Source: Tenrec ecaudatus
Lineage: Eukaryota > Chordata > Mammalia > Afrosoricida > Tenrecidae
Direction of reading: 5' to 3'
Assembly (NCBI RefSeq): GCF_050624435.1
Contig: NC_134539.1
Coordinates: 47,772,001 to 47,836,000, forward strand
Length of the DNA: 64,000 bases
This document shows positions 23,195 through 35,062 of this stretch, in pieces. The notes beneath the pieces were generated by a model, which worked only from the letters and a program-made list of their open reading frames with translations, was not told the DNA's origin and searched no databases. How positions within the stretch are numbered: the first letter of the stretch is position 1; every line of letters begins with the position of its first letter. Position numbers and translations under genes: made by a program.

Positions 23195-23365
23195 ACTTAC
23201 GTCCCCCTGGTTGGTAGTTCAAACCCATTAGCTTGGGGGTTCCTATGGAAAAAGATGAGAGATTGCTCCGGTAAAAATTTCTAATCTTGGGAAGTTCTAT
23301 ATAGGGCTGCAAGGAGTTGGGAACAACTTGGCCATGAGTTTGGCTTTGGTTTTTATTATAAACTA
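23195..23365 (+). mobile_element. AfroSINE, diverged
   Basis: 'ccccctggttggtagttcaaacccattagcttggggg ... gggaagttctatatagggctgcaaggagttgggaacaacttgg'. Assignment is by order of motifs. Confidence 0.65.
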
Positions 23366-23376
23366 TTTTTTAAACA

Positions 23377-23585
23377 GCCAACCTCAACACCACTGAGATG
23401 ATTCCAACTCATAGAGACACGACAGAAGTGAGTAGATTTGGCCCATCAGGTCCCCAAGGCTGTGGATCTTTATGACAGCAAATTGCCACATCTCTCTCCA
23501 ATGGAGTAAGGAGCTGGTGTGTTTGAACTGCCAACTTTTGGGCTAGCAGTAAGGTGCCTTAACTACTGAGCCACCAGGGATCCTT
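23377..23585 (-). mobile_element. AfroSINE, full length
   Basis: Reverse copy from 'accactgagatgattccaactcatagagacacgac' to 'aactactgagccaccagggatcc'. It is close to its forward neighbour, making another inverted SINE pair. Confidence 0.87.
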
Positions 23586-23855
23586 TTAGTAAATACTTGC
23601 CTTTGGGAAGATGTTTTACTTATCCTTATTCTGTTTGTTAGTAACTGGAGTCAGAGAAACACCATATATCCTGGTCATGCTGAATTTAAATACTTGCAGT
23701 GCTGGTTTACTACAGGTTTCTGTTCCAGTGATCACTCCATTGCAAGTTACTTCTGACTTAAGTTACATACCATTTTCCCCCCTTAAATTTTCATTTTTAT
23801 TGCCTTTTACTATCTGAATCTTAATCAATTAGATCTTTATTTGTCTTTAGGGGGT

Positions 23856-24400
23856 TGTGTTAGTCTGGATAGGTTAGAGAAACAAATTCATCGACACTCA
23901 TATGTATATAAGAGAGAGTTTTAAATAAAGTGTAGTGGTACATGAAGAAAGCATCCCAACCCAGTCCCGTCCAAGCCTATAAGCCCAATATTAGCCTACG
24001 TCCAATACCAATCTATAGAGTCCTCTTCATACTCATGGACCACATGCAGTGATGCTGAGTGCAGGGTGATCACAGGTCAGTGGGTAGAAGTCTCAGGGCT
24101 GGCAGGGGTCTCCACGTGGCTTCTCCAGCATGCCGTGCTGCATCAAGGTAGGTCCATGTGGCTTCTCCTCAGGGATATCTCGCAGGGAGTCAACCTTGTC
24201 AGTAGAGAGTCTCCAAGGGGGTGAACTGAGAGAGAAAGATGTCTCCCGCCTCCCAGGAGGAAATCCCAGAGCTCCCAGAATTCTCAGGAGAAGGCCATGC
24301 CCACGCAGAGGCCTCATTGGCTATGACATGATTGACAGACTAGACTCTACCCCTTCACTCATAATCCTCTCAGATTAACACCAGGTTATATAACTACCAC
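23856..24400 (+). repeat. Unnamed 0.5-0.7-kb dispersed repeat, copy 1
   Basis: It opens 'tgtgttagtctggataggttagagaaacaaattc' and shares 'catcccaacccagtcccgtccaagcc', 'gtaggtccatgtggcttctcctcagggatatctcgcaggg' with the copies at 31543, 43912 and (reversed) 57918. The end near 'ccaggttatataactaccac' is diverged. I recognise the recurrence but cannot name the family. A LTR or a non-autonomous DNA element are both possible. Confidence 0.75.
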
Positions 24401-24482
24401 AGGGTTGGAAACATTATATCTGAGGATGATTACATTAGGAAATTAAGTGTCAAATCATTTATGTAATACATACCACTAACTA

Positions 24483-24695
24483 AAACCAAATTAAAAAAAC
24501 TAACATACTGCCATCAAGTTGATGCTGACTCATGGTGATCCCATAGGACACTATAGATCTGCCCTGTGAGTTTCTGAGACTGTAATTGTTTATGGCAGCA
24601 GAAAGCCCAATCTTTCTCCCCTGGAGCTGTTGGTGATTTGAACTGCTGACCATGCAGATCACAGCCCAACTTATATACCATTGGGGCTCTTTCCA
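24483..24695 (-). mobile_element. AfroSINE, full length
   Basis: 'aaccaaattaaaaaaactaacatactgccatcaagttgatgctgactcatggtgatccc' through 'ccataggacactatagatctgcc' to 'taccattggggctct'. It carries an A-rich 5' flank corresponding to the reversed tail. Confidence 0.88.
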
Positions 24696-25049
24696 CAGCA
24701 GAAAGGCCTGGAAAACCGCTTCTATCAAGGTTATAGCCAAGATTATCTCCCTTAGGCACTTACCTGGGTGTGCACTTGACAGCGATCACTGTACTGGGAT
24801 CTGCCTCCCTCAAGGAAGACTCTGAATCAATATTGTCAGCTTGTCTGTCTTACATAATGCACATGTCCAATCAAGGCCCACATCCTGCTGCTTTCAGAGT
24901 CCCACCACTATTGATGTTATATTGATCTGTGACCAGCCATGTTTATGAAACAGCCTTATTTGACCTCCTAAGTCTTTGACTTCCAGAAAACCTTCAAGTA
25001 CCATTATAACCTATTCAACACGACTCAATATTATCTTTATGTGAGTACC

Positions 25050-25068
25050 AAAAAAAAAAAAAAAAAAA
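25050..25068 (+). repeat. Poly(A) run
   Basis: Nineteen consecutive A residues followed by 'ggttttcagtctcagaaaccc', which resembles an AfroSINE middle section. It may mark an old retroposon end. Confidence 0.7.
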
Positions 25069-25069
25069 G

Positions 25070-28000
25070 GTTTTCAGTCTCAGAAACCCAATGGAAAAGC
25101 TCCATTTTTCCTATGCATTGGGACACTTTGAATAGGACTTCACTTGCTGGCTATGGGTGGTGGGTAGTGGGTGTGAGAGAATAGTTTATATTGGGTTAGA
25201 AGGAATTGCCTGGTAGGACAGCCTGCGATGGCCCTGATGGGGTAGCGAGTTCTCCACACAACAGCAAGAAATCCCGAGATGGCGTGGGGGTGGAGAGGGG
25301 GCAAAGGGAAGCACCCAAGACAAACCTACTGACTTTTCAGTTTCATCTAATCAAGGTCTGGTGGTGACAAGCAGGCACTGACTTTTGAAAAACAGCACCA
25401 CAATCTAGGTTGATAACATTTGGGCTGGATTGTAAGGACTTTGCATTCTGGCAAATTAACTCCTGAATCCACATTTGTCACTACTGTGAAACACTGCCTC
25501 CCGAAATGCCAGGTTCGACCTGTTTGGGGTCGAGCCCATTTTTCCTGGAAATGTCCTCACCAGCACTCTCTAAAAACATTGCTAAGATTATTCTCCATCG
25601 GCTTTTCCCAGCCTGAAGCCGCCATGCCATTATATAGCGCTTCTTTCTAACCCATCAGGAGTCGCCTGTTTGGCTTCCTGAGAACCAAATTCTCTCCACA
25701 CCGTTCTAGTCAGAGCCGCCCCCTCTGTCCCCTGCCTTGACAGGAGCCGGCAAAGGACAAGTGGTGTATGAGGGGATCGAACCCTGAGAGTTGTAACATC
25801 GGGCTTGGGTTGAGCATCCTGACAGCGACGGCCTGGGTTTTCATGAATATAAATAGTGATGCTCCAAGACCAGGAAAACTGGATAATCACTAGGAAACAT
25901 ACATTTCCAAAATTAAAAGGAGGCAACATGACAGCCCAGAGGCCATATCAGGAGCAGTCGTGCTCTCTACACCACATGAGGCCGAGGCTGCGATCGATGC
26001 AGCAGCAGATGAAAACCAACCAAACGAACAGACTCGACATTGCTAGAAAATCCCCAAACATTAACTGCCTGAAATCATTCCCTTTAGAATAACGTTCAAA
26101 CTGAGTATGCCCATTTTGAAGGAAAATGTGACTAAAAAGAAAATCTTGCCTACAAATAACACTCTGCACAACACAAATAAGCAAATAAAAATGGCCTCAT
26201 GTCTTTCTAAATCAATTTTAGCATCATCGGGAAAGGTAAGCGCCATAAGATAGGACTGAAGGCAACGTACCCTGTAGTTGTGACTGAATTGGTGTAAGTC
26301 AAAACGCGATGTCTATATACCAGCACGCAGTGCAGAAGAACACACTCACACGTGCATGCACTCTCTCCATCATCAACTGCAGCCAGCCAGCCAGCACAAA
26401 GTGCCAACAGACACGGCGCTGGCGAGCTAGAGGTGAGTTCATTCTTGGAAAATGGGTTCTCTGAAGCAACTATTTCATTTACATATGATAGAAGCAAGAG
26501 TATTATTAGAAAATCTCTGCCTTCCCTGAATGCAAATGACCACGGAGAGCAAAAGAGACCGACAAAGCAGTACAACCACGCCCCCTACCATGGGTGACAA
26601 GCCACAGGCGAGCTGTGTGACCTCCCAGCCAGGGGAAGGAGGAGGAAATTGCTTCCACCACCTGTAGCCTGCACTCCCTCCAGCCAGTGTCCTTGTCCTG
26701 TCCGGGCCCTTCTTCACAGGGACGACTTTACATGCTGCTGACAGGCAGTGGAGACTGCAGTCGCCTGTATGCAAAGTTCTATGTCAGTCTGGATCCTCAA
26801 AACCCAGTGTGCTGGTAGGAGCTAGGAGAGGACCAGCTGGAGTGAAGGATGAGGTACCCAGGGGAGTCCTGTGCTGCCCAACGCCCCGCAAACAGGAATT
26901 GGCTAGCACTTGCCAGTTGACAAAAAAGAAAACACCGGAATTGCTTCACTTCCACCATATGTTAATGAGCTAAAACAGGGTTGGGTTTGTTTGTGTTTAT
27001 TAAGCAGGCTATATACTCTGGGGTAGAATGCAAAGTTCTCAGGAATATTTAGACAAGAAACTGAGATTTTAAAGGATGTTCTGACACTTGAGATTGACTA
27101 TCTCAGGCGAAGCCCTCAGATACCCCAATGGTATGTGTGCCCCTGCCCTGAAGGACAGTGACATGGCACTTCCTAGAGAGTAATTACATGTACGTTTTAA
27201 CTCATCCTGAAATGCAGAAGAAGTGCATAATCTTTAAGCATATTACCTGCAGATAGCTACAATTACATTTTTACTGTTTTCACCCCAGTTTAAAAAAAAT
27301 AGATGCCCTTGAAGAAGTTAGACTTATACATAATTTCGTATATCCATGGCACACACAGCTCTGTATACTGATGTATTTCTCACTTGATATTTGGACAATT
27401 ACTAAGTTACTAAACAGACTGGTAAACATAGCTCCTGACACTAAATTATACAAATAAACATGGTTGAAATAATCAATGTCCTGTTACATACATTTCTCTA
27501 TCATAAAAATATGAAACAAGTTATTTTATGGATAACACGCTTCCATGTGGATAGGTCATCGTTTTATTAAACTCCCCTTGAGCTGTCCCTCTGCGGTTGC
27601 TTCCTCTAGCTTGCAGTGTCAGCCACCAGAATTATCCTGTTGTCCTGCCCACTCGACCATTTCTCACTTTTCCTCTGCATCTCCTCTCCCCCTTTCTCTC
27701 TGCCCCAGCGGAGCTGGTCTAAGTTTCACAGAGGTCAGCTCCAACTGGATGGCTTTCAGCTGACCGGCACTGCCGGTCCATGGGGAGGTCAGTCTGTCTC
27801 AGCTAGAGACTCAGGATTAGGGAGCTGCACATGAAGTCATGGTCTCCATGACCAGGAGGGTCAGGAGTGCCTTCTCCACTACATGATATCTTGGTGCATT
27901 TAGGACCCAGAGGAGGTGAAGAAGGGTGTAATTTACTGAGCTTTCCCAAATTACAGCCCTATTGTTTTGCTCACTTTTTTTCAGTTTGAGAAATGCTCGG

Positions 28001-28800
28001 GTGAAAATTCCTTTAGAGAGTTTTGTGTGCATCTCGGATTCTTTTCTAATATGATACTCCTTCATTTGTAATTATGCAGTTCAAGATTCACGTATGTTTG
28101 CTTGCTGTGGTAAAATGGCAATTTCCTACACTGCTGTGGATATATGCTGCCAATTTCTAAAGTATGCGGACGATTGGTGGCATGAGAAGAGAGCGAATGG
28201 ATCTTAGGATGTGAGAAAAGGGGGTAAGACTTGGTGGAAGCATAGTCTGGCCAAGGGAAGGGGTTCTTACTTGCTAAGGTAAGTAAGAATAAATGCAGGT
28301 ACACATGAGTTTATTGGTGGAAACAGATTTTTTCATAACTGAAAAAATTAAAAGGTACCCCCTTTAGTCATGTACACTATACATCTCAAATATTATCTTG
28401 AAATTAAACAAATAGATTTTGCAGGCACTAACAAGATACCCTGTAACCAGGTACTTCAAGATGGCATTAAACCTTTGAGATTATTATTAGTGTTTCAGCG
28501 AGAATGAAGAAAATAGTGCATCAAACTCAAGTAGGTATTTCAAATGATGTATTATGATCTATCAGTAACTCACAGTCAGCAGCGTTTCTCAGCTTGTGAT
28601 GACTAACTTCACTAATGAATGACTTATTTGTGTAACACAGTTTTCCTGAGAACTTCTCTTAAAATACTTCTCTATGTCATCATGCGGGAACTTTTTCCTT
28701 AATTTCAAATTACATCTACTCAGATGAAACAAAAGCCAGCTGCCATTATTTCAACAAATGTAATCATGAGACTCTATCCATAAGTTTATAGCCTTCATAT
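25070..28800. other. Repeat-poor intronic DNA
   Basis: About 3.7 kb in which I see no clear SINE or LINE copy, unusually clean for this intron. Open frames on both strands (up to about 120 codons) overlap one another and show no domain I recognise. It is the largest block of apparently single-copy DNA inside intron 1 and so the most plausible place for conserved regulatory elements, but nothing in the bases proves that. Confidence 0.5.
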
Positions 28801-28822
28801 TTCCTGCAACTATGGCCCAAAA

Positions 28823-29055
28823 AGGAGCCCTGGTAGAGTAGGAGTTGCATGTTGGGCTGCCATCCTCACTGTCAGCAGTTCAAAACCACCAGCTGCTCCA
28901 GGAGAGGAAGACGGGGCTTTCCAGCCCCATAAACAGTTACAGTATCAGAAATGCACGGGCCGGGGGTGGGGGGGGTGGGGGGGGTGGGAGGGGTGGGGGG
29001 GGGCGGGGGAGGGTCACTATGAGTCAGCATTGACTCAAAGGCAGTGGGTTTGGGT
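28823..29055 (+). mobile_element. AfroSINE carrying an internal G-rich expansion
   Basis: A young-looking copy ('aaaaaggagccctggtagagtagg ... gtcagcagttcaaaaccaccagctgctcc ... gggtcactatgagtcagcattgactcaaaggcagtggg'). The normal 'cccacaggggcagttctactctgtcctatagg' part is replaced by about 55 bases of G runs (28956-29012). Confidence 0.9.
28956..29012 (+). repeat. G-rich tract, candidate G-quadruplex
   Basis: Successive runs of 3 to 8 G separated by single T, C or A bases (for example GGGGGTGGGGGGGGTGGGG). More than four runs of at least four G occur in under 60 bases, satisfying the usual quadruplex pattern. It lies on the strand opposite to SVEP1 transcription, so the nascent SVEP1 pre-mRNA would be C-rich here. 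Confidence 0.9.
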
Positions 29056-30459
29056 TTGTGTTTGTGGCAAAAAACAAATACATGTTCCAATTTTGAAAAA
29101 TCTTTATTCCTTAACTCTTTCTAAATTAAAACAGCAACTTTTTGGACAAGTCCATGACAAAATTAGAGAGCCAAAAGAACAGTACTTTAAACATTTATGA
29201 TCATTCATAAGACAATGCGTCAACTTGTGTTTTTCAGATATTTCCTTTTCTGACCCCCACGTGGAGCACTTGAACATCAATCATGAACAGAGCATTTTTC
29301 CCTGTCTAGACCTGGCCTCCAAAGCAAGGCAGGTTACTGTGTGTAAGCAGATGCTATGCCAAAAATCCATTCCTCATAGAGCTTAGGGAGATCTGGAGAA
29401 CAGTCTTAAAAAAAAAAAAATCTATGGGAAAAGCAGAGTCAACACGTAACAGGAAATTCCTTTTTAATGTAAATGTCTTTTAACCTGAAAGCTTTCTCTA
29501 GCAAAGCTGAAGGAGATGCATGGTTTCCTCTGAAACGTGAGTTCATGCACACTCCGTTCATAGCACCGTGTGACTTTCAGGTTATGAGGCGTAGCCGGGG
29601 CATCCTTTCCCCTGTCACTCTCGGTCCCCATCTGTGATTTGATGAGGGAATGCCATCTTAGTTAGCAGTTTCTGCCTTCTGGGAAACGGATAAAAACGTG
29701 CCAGCAGCCCAACTGCCAATGGCTTAGTCAGGGGCTTGGGGAGGTTTTACTGAAAGTAGCAGACTCTCGCACAAGAAATAAAGTATTTGTTTGGTTTGGT
29801 TTTGCAGTGCGGTACGATGTGATTCTGCTCACTTGAGCTGGGCTGCGAGAGGAAGAAAAGTCGCAGCGGGCTTTCTTGTCCTTTCCCTGGTTAGACATAC
29901 GCTCTTTCTCACATAGGGGTACGTCCAAGACTGCTTGAAGCCCCATAAATCTCGATCTCCTCAGTGATGGCCATGAACTCAGAGTGGGAAGGAGCTCCAG
30001 CTATCCCCCCAAGACAAGGAAATCTGTGTGGAAGCACCATGTGGCTCCCAACAAATTCTCTTAAAAGAGAGCATGACTGTCATTGCCTCCGCCTGCTTCC
30101 TGAAGTCCAGAATGAACCCCTGATGGTAGCAGTTCGTCCAGCCATCCTAGACCGTGAGGCGGCCTGACAGGATGTGCAGAGAGCAAAAGAAAGGACTGGA
30201 TTCCAGACAACTCAACCCGGCCATATTGGATGTCTACTCAAGAATTAATACATTTGAGAGAGAAATAAGTGCTTATCATGCTTTAGACTTTTCTGTTGCA
30301 TGCAGTCAAACATCTTCTTAACAAGTTCACTGAATAACAAAAAGAAGCTCAGAAGTCAATCCCAAAGGGGCTACACCATTGTAGGCTCTGTCAGTGACCA
30401 ATCAATGTTAGGCCAGGCGACAGCAACCCAGGACCAAAAAGCCAAGTCAAATTAACTGC

Positions 30460-30640
30460 TATTGGACTGATTCTACCTCACAGTGATCCTCTAGGACAGA
30501 GGAAAACGGCTCCATAAGGATTTAGATTAAACCTTTCCAGGGGCAGACAGCCTCCTTTTTCTCCCATGGAGCAGCTAGTGGGTTTGAACTGACAGTGTGG
30601 CAGTTAGAAGTGCAGTAACTAACCTGCTGTGTTCCCAAAG
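30460..30640 (-). mobile_element. AfroSINE
   Basis: 'ttggactgattctacctcacagtgatcctctaggacagagg ... tttctcccatggagcagctagtgggtttgaactgacag'. The head is degraded to 'gtaactaacctgctgtg'. Confidence 0.82.
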
Positions 30641-31059
30641 TTCCTTAATCCAGGATCACAAAGTGAAATTGCAGCAAGTTGCAGGTGAGGATTCAGATGA
30701 GTGAACAGAGGAGTTCACACATGGGACTGCTACAGATTTTAATTTTTGAAGAGTAAGCAGAAAAGAACCAAAGATTCAAAAGAAAGAAAGAGAGCAAAGA
30801 AAAATCTTCCTCCAGATTTTGAAATGCCTGCTCAAATTTTAAAAATAGATTGAGGGCCAATGAAAATGAACTCAGGGGCTGAATATAGCCCAAGATATGC
30901 AATGCTTTTGCAGCCCTGAGAAGGGAATGTCTCACTTCTCTCTGGATTTCAACCCAACTCTGCGCAGAGGTTAAAAGCAGGCAGGGTGAGTGGGTAGTGG
31001 TGTGTGTGTTGGAGGGAGAACAGATACAAATCACAAATTTATTTGACTTTCTGGCAATA

Positions 31060-31165
31060 TGAGAATGGTTGAAAAGTTTAGAAAGTCCAATTAAACAGTT
31101 AAAAGTCAAGGATCACAAACAGAACGTCTTTCAGATCCCAGGAAAATATCCTTTCAGCATCAAAT
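31060..31165. repeat. Diverged local repeat, copy 1 of pair
   Basis: 'ccaattaaacagttaaaagtcaaggatcacaaacagaacgtctttcagatcccaggaaaatatcctttcagcatcaaat' resembles 32790-32895. A second shared anchor, 'tctactcaagaattaatacattt' at about 30233 and 'tctactcaagaataaatacattt' at about 31498, suggests a larger duplicated block broken by later insertions. Confidence 0.6.
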
Positions 31166-31254
31166 AAGTGATTCAGATAGATTTGGCTCTTGTTTTGGTA
31201 CTTGGTTAGCTTTATGATTGGTTGCTTAGCAACCTACCTTCTATTAAAAATAAG

Positions 31255-31415
31255 CGGCTTTAGTTCAGACTCTTAGTATGTGTCAGCGTAGAACTGCCTC
31301 CCAGGGTTCTCAGTTGTTGAGTTTGTGGAGTGTCAGATCTTTCTGCCAGGTACCTCTGAATGGATTCAAATCTACAACCTTTGGTTAGGAGCTAAGTACA
31401 TTAGCTACTATATTA
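31255..31415 (-). mobile_element. AfroSINE, diverged
   Basis: 'tcagactcttagtatgtgtcagcgtagaactgcc ... cagatctttctgccaggtacctctgaatggattcaaatc'. Confidence 0.7.
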
Positions 31416-31542
31416 ATCTTTTCTGTAAAGCTGGCAAAAATAAATACTATGAAAGTATCATGTGAATTACAAAGCACTTTACAAGTTAAAGGAATATCTA
31501 CTCAAGAATAAATACATTTACTAATTCTTCTTCATGACCACA

Positions 31543-32056
31543 TGTGTTAGTCTGGGTATCTTAGAGAAACAAATCCAAGGAAACTCATGTATAACAGAGA
31601 GAGTTTTATATAAAGGTTAAATGCACATCAAGAAAACATCCCAACCCAGTGATGCCCAAGCCCACAAGTCCAACATTAATCCATATGTCCGACACCAATC
31701 CACAAAGTCCTCCTCCATCTGACAAAACAGACACAATGATGTAGACTGCAGGAGGAAAGCTGAATCAGTGAATGTGTAAGCATCTCAGCACTGGCAGGGT
31801 CTCCACATGACTGTTCCAGCATCCAGGGCTGCATCGGGGTAGGTCCATGCGGCTTCTCCTCAGGGATGTCCTGCAGGAAATGAGCCTTGCCAGCTGAAGC
31901 AGGGAACTGGCCAAGGCAGCTGCACCCTGATCTGACCATCAGAAAGCAAGCAACCTCTGAGAACTCGAAAGGCAAGACTCACTGAGCCATTTATCCCTCT
32001 GCCTGTCAATGAACCCCATGTGTGTTTATCGGCCAGGTTGGCACAATAAACTATTA
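31543..32056 (+). repeat. Unnamed dispersed repeat, copy 2
   Basis: About 514 bp from 'tgtgttagtctgggtatcttagagaaac' to 'ggccaggttggcacaataaactatta'. It is collinear with the copy at 43912-44404 along its whole length ('aacatcccaacccagtg', 'gactgcaggaggaaagctgaatcagtg', 'caggaaatgagccttgccagctgaagcagggaac'). The longest open frame is 99 codons and gives no recognisable protein. Confidence 0.85.
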
Positions 32057-32159
32057 TGTCACCACTGTTAAGAGAAATTTCCCTTTGAGCGCATTTATAT
32101 GAGTAGGACCTTGAGAGGAAACTTTCCTACTGTTTGACAATCACAATGAAGTAAGACTC

Positions 32160-32362
32160 GGAAAACTCACTGCCATCCAGCTAGTTCCAACTCAGAGCGA
32201 CTGAACAGGGCAGAGTAGACCTGCCCTTGTGGATTTCCAAGACTGTAAGTCTTTTCAGGAGCAGAAAACCTCATCTTTCTCCCTCAGAGCAACTGGTGAT
32301 TTTTGACTGCTGACCTTATGGTTAGCAGTCCAACTTGTAACCACAAGGCCACCAGCACTCCT
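32160..32362 (-). mobile_element. AfroSINE, full length
   Basis: 'aaaactcactgccatccagctagttccaactcagagcgac' to 'ttgtaaccacaaggccaccagcactcc', with 'tgaccttatggttagcagtcc'. Confidence 0.9.
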
Positions 32363-32789
32363 TGAACTAGAACATTCTGTCTTGGGCCCAGCACCATCAA
32401 GATGCGTTTCAACCCAACATAATATTGGCAGCCATTCGTGAGGAATGTCATTGACAGCAGCAGGAGGGTACATTCTTATTGTGAACCACAGAGTTTGCAG
32501 GCTGAGGCCAAATGAATTAACCAAGGCAGATACAAGTCCTATGTTTAAAAGAAATTTGAAAAAAACAACTGAGTAGAATTGCTCACTAGAATTTCCAAGA
32601 CTCTTTCAAATCTGTTCTCTTTTTCAAATTAAGAATTTTATTACCATTTTTAATCTGAGAAATACACGAGATCTATTTTATGCATGGAAGATTGATTCGC
32701 AAACTATTCATCCATCCATCCCATTTAGACTGCTGAGGTTCTGATGGGTTACAAAAGGGATTCTGATAGGAGACTAAAAGGCCACATGA

Positions 32790-32895
32790 GAACACTTCAC
32801 AGGTTTAGGAAGTGAAATTAAACAGCTAGTCAAAGATCACAGAGCAGAGAACCTCTTTCAGATTCTAGAAGATCACCCTTTCAGTATCAAAAGAG
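32790..32895. repeat. Diverged local repeat, copy 2 of pair
   Basis: 'gtgaaattaaacagctagtcaaagatcacagagcagagaacctctttcagattctagaagatcaccctttcagtatcaaa' parallels 31060-31165 at an offset of about 1.73 kb. Confidence 0.6.
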
Positions 32896-33239
32896 AGCTT
32901 AGGGAGGCACTAGCGCAAACACATGCACTGCAGGCTGTCAACCCTGACCCCTGACCTTATGCCAAAGGAGAACTCAAACTTCCCATGGTCCTTCAGCACG
33001 CGAAGGATCAGAAAGACCGAAGTAAAACCTGCAAAGGTTCTATCAGACTACTGCATAAAAGGAAAAGAAAATAGTCCTAGTTTTAGCCACCCGGCTTGAA
33101 CTGATTGACAGCTCCTACATCTTTGGGCCTTATTAGGAAAAGTAAACTCTGATATCTCAAGAAGAGTTTGAGAGAGAAAATGACTGGAAGGAAACAAATG
33201 TAGATACACCATGTAGACACATCACCGATGAGGCTTCTT

Positions 33240-34550
33240 TCTTTCTTCTTCTTCTTTTTTCCTATTTCTCTTTTATTTTTTTATATATCATTTTATTAGG
33301 GGCTCTTACAGCTCTTATAACAATCCATACATCAATTGTATCAAGCACATTTGTACATATTTTGCCATCATTATTTCAAAAACATTTTCTTTCTACTTCA
33401 GTCCTTGCTCTTCTCTTTTCTCTTCCCTCCTTCCTGCTCCCACCCTCATGAACCCTTGAAAAATTATAAGTTATTATTATTTCCATATCTTACACCATCT
33501 TCTGTCTCTCTTTACCCACATTTCCATTGTTTGTTCCCCTTGGACAATGTCAATCATTGTGATTAGTACCCTTTTTCTCCCCCCACCTTTCCCCTACCTT
33601 CATGATATCACTACTCCCATTGTTGTTCCTGGGGCGGGGTTACTTATCCTGGATTCTCTGTGTGCAGAGCTCTTATCTGTCCAGTGTACATGTTCCGGTC
33701 TAGCCAGATTTGTAAGGTAGAACTAGTGGTCCTCAACCTTCCTAATGCTGCAACCCTTTAATACAGTTCCTCATGTTGTGGTGACCCCCCAACCATAACA
33801 TTGTTTTCATTGCTACTTCATAACTGTAATTTTGCTACTGTTTTAAATCAGGCCACCCCTGTGAAAGGGTAATTCAACCCCCAAAGAGGTTGTGACCCAC
33901 AGGTTGAGAACCGATTTACTGGGGTCATGATAGTGGGCGAGAGGAAGCATTAAAGAACTAGAGGAATGTTGTGTGTTTCATCAGTGCTATACCCTGGATG
34001 GTGCATCCCCTCCTTGTGACCTCTCTGTGAAGGGATGTCCAATTGTCTACAGATGGGCTTTGGGTCTCCACTCTGACCACCCCTCTTTGCATCAATATGA
34101 GTGTTTGTTTTGGGTCTTCTGGTGCCTGATACCTGGTCCCATCAACACTTCGTGATCACACAGGCTGGTGTGCTTCTTCCATGTAGGCTTTGTTGGTTCC
34201 CTGGTAGATGGCCATTTGTTTAACTTCAAGCTTCTAGGGCCCCAGACGCTATATCTTCTAATAGCCGGGCACCATCAGCTTTCTTGACCACATTTGCTTT
34301 AGCACACGTTTGTCTTCAGCGATTGTGGTCCAGAAGGTGAGCAACACAGAATGCCAAGTTGTTACAAAGTGCTCTTGCATTGATGAGGACTTGAGTTAGA
34401 GGCCCAATGTCCATCTGCTACCTTGATACTTAACATATAAAGATATGTACATAGACCTATATCCTTATCATTATATATTAATATATTTACATATATACAT
34501 GCCTATATTTATACTTCTATAAATGTCTTTCTTCTACTTCTTTCCCGTAT
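33240..34550 (-). mobile_element. L1 3'-UTR fragment, antisense, with an inserted SPIN-like element
   Basis: It begins with a T-rich tract (reversed poly(A), 33240-33290) followed by 'cattttattaggggctcttacagctcttataac'. Its later part, 'cacacaggctggtgtgcttcttccatgtaggc ... ccccagacgctatatcttctaatagccgggcaccatc', matches the L1 3' region at 47050-47190. The SPIN-like insertion at 33724-33915 splits it. Confidence 0.83.
33724..33915 (+). mobile_element. SPIN-like non-autonomous hAT element nested in L1
   Basis: It reads from 'agtggtcctcaaccttcctaatgctgcaacccttta' to 'ttgtgacccacaggttgagaacc', in the opposite orientation to the copy at 11856. Comparison with the uninterrupted L1 at 14970-15010 ('ggatttgcacaatagaaatgaagtcatgatagtgggg') shows the L1 continuing on both sides, so the hAT element is the later arrival. 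I could not identify its 8-bp target duplication with certainty because the right end is mutated. Confidence 0.85.
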
Positions 34551-34891
34551 TTCCTATCAGAGGCCTCTTTCTTAAATTAGCTAGGGAACTCATCCACCTA
34601 TCTATTCCCAGTCTTCTAACCAGCTAAACCTTGGATTTTGGTGAGACAACCCATTTTCCAACAGAGGATCCTATTTCTGGAACTCTACAACAAATGAGGA
34701 AAGCAGATTTTCTCTTTTTCCCCAAAGCAGCTTCGTAGTATGTTTGTTTAACAAATACTTAACCAAAGCGAGGTAGAAATGAGGAACTCGGGTTTTTATT
34801 TTGAAAGAAAGTGCTTAAGAGCTAGAGCATTTTAGCTTCATTGTGGAGGTCAATCCATAGTGTGTCATTTAGGAAGGGCAATTATTCACAC

Positions 34892-35062
34892 CTGTGGAGC
34901 TGCTAACTGCAAGGTCAGTGGTTTGAAACCACCTGCTCCTCCTCAGGAGAAAGACCAGGGTTTCTACTTCCATAAAGAGTTACAGCATCAGAACTCAGAG
35001 GGGCCCTTCTACTCTGTCCTTTGGGGTCACAAGAAGTGGGCATCACCCAGAGGGCAGTGCGT
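34892..35062 (+). mobile_element. AfroSINE
   Basis: 'tggagctgctaactgcaaggtcagtggtttgaaaccacctgctcctcc' through 'cataaagagttacagcatcagaa' to 'cccagagggcagtgcg'. The first bases of the head are absent. Confidence 0.85.

Noticed and set aside
26207-26575. Overlapping frames of 80-120 codons around 25.6-26.8 kb
   Set aside because: They occur on both strands, show no recognisable domain or splice context, and are expected by chance in this composition.
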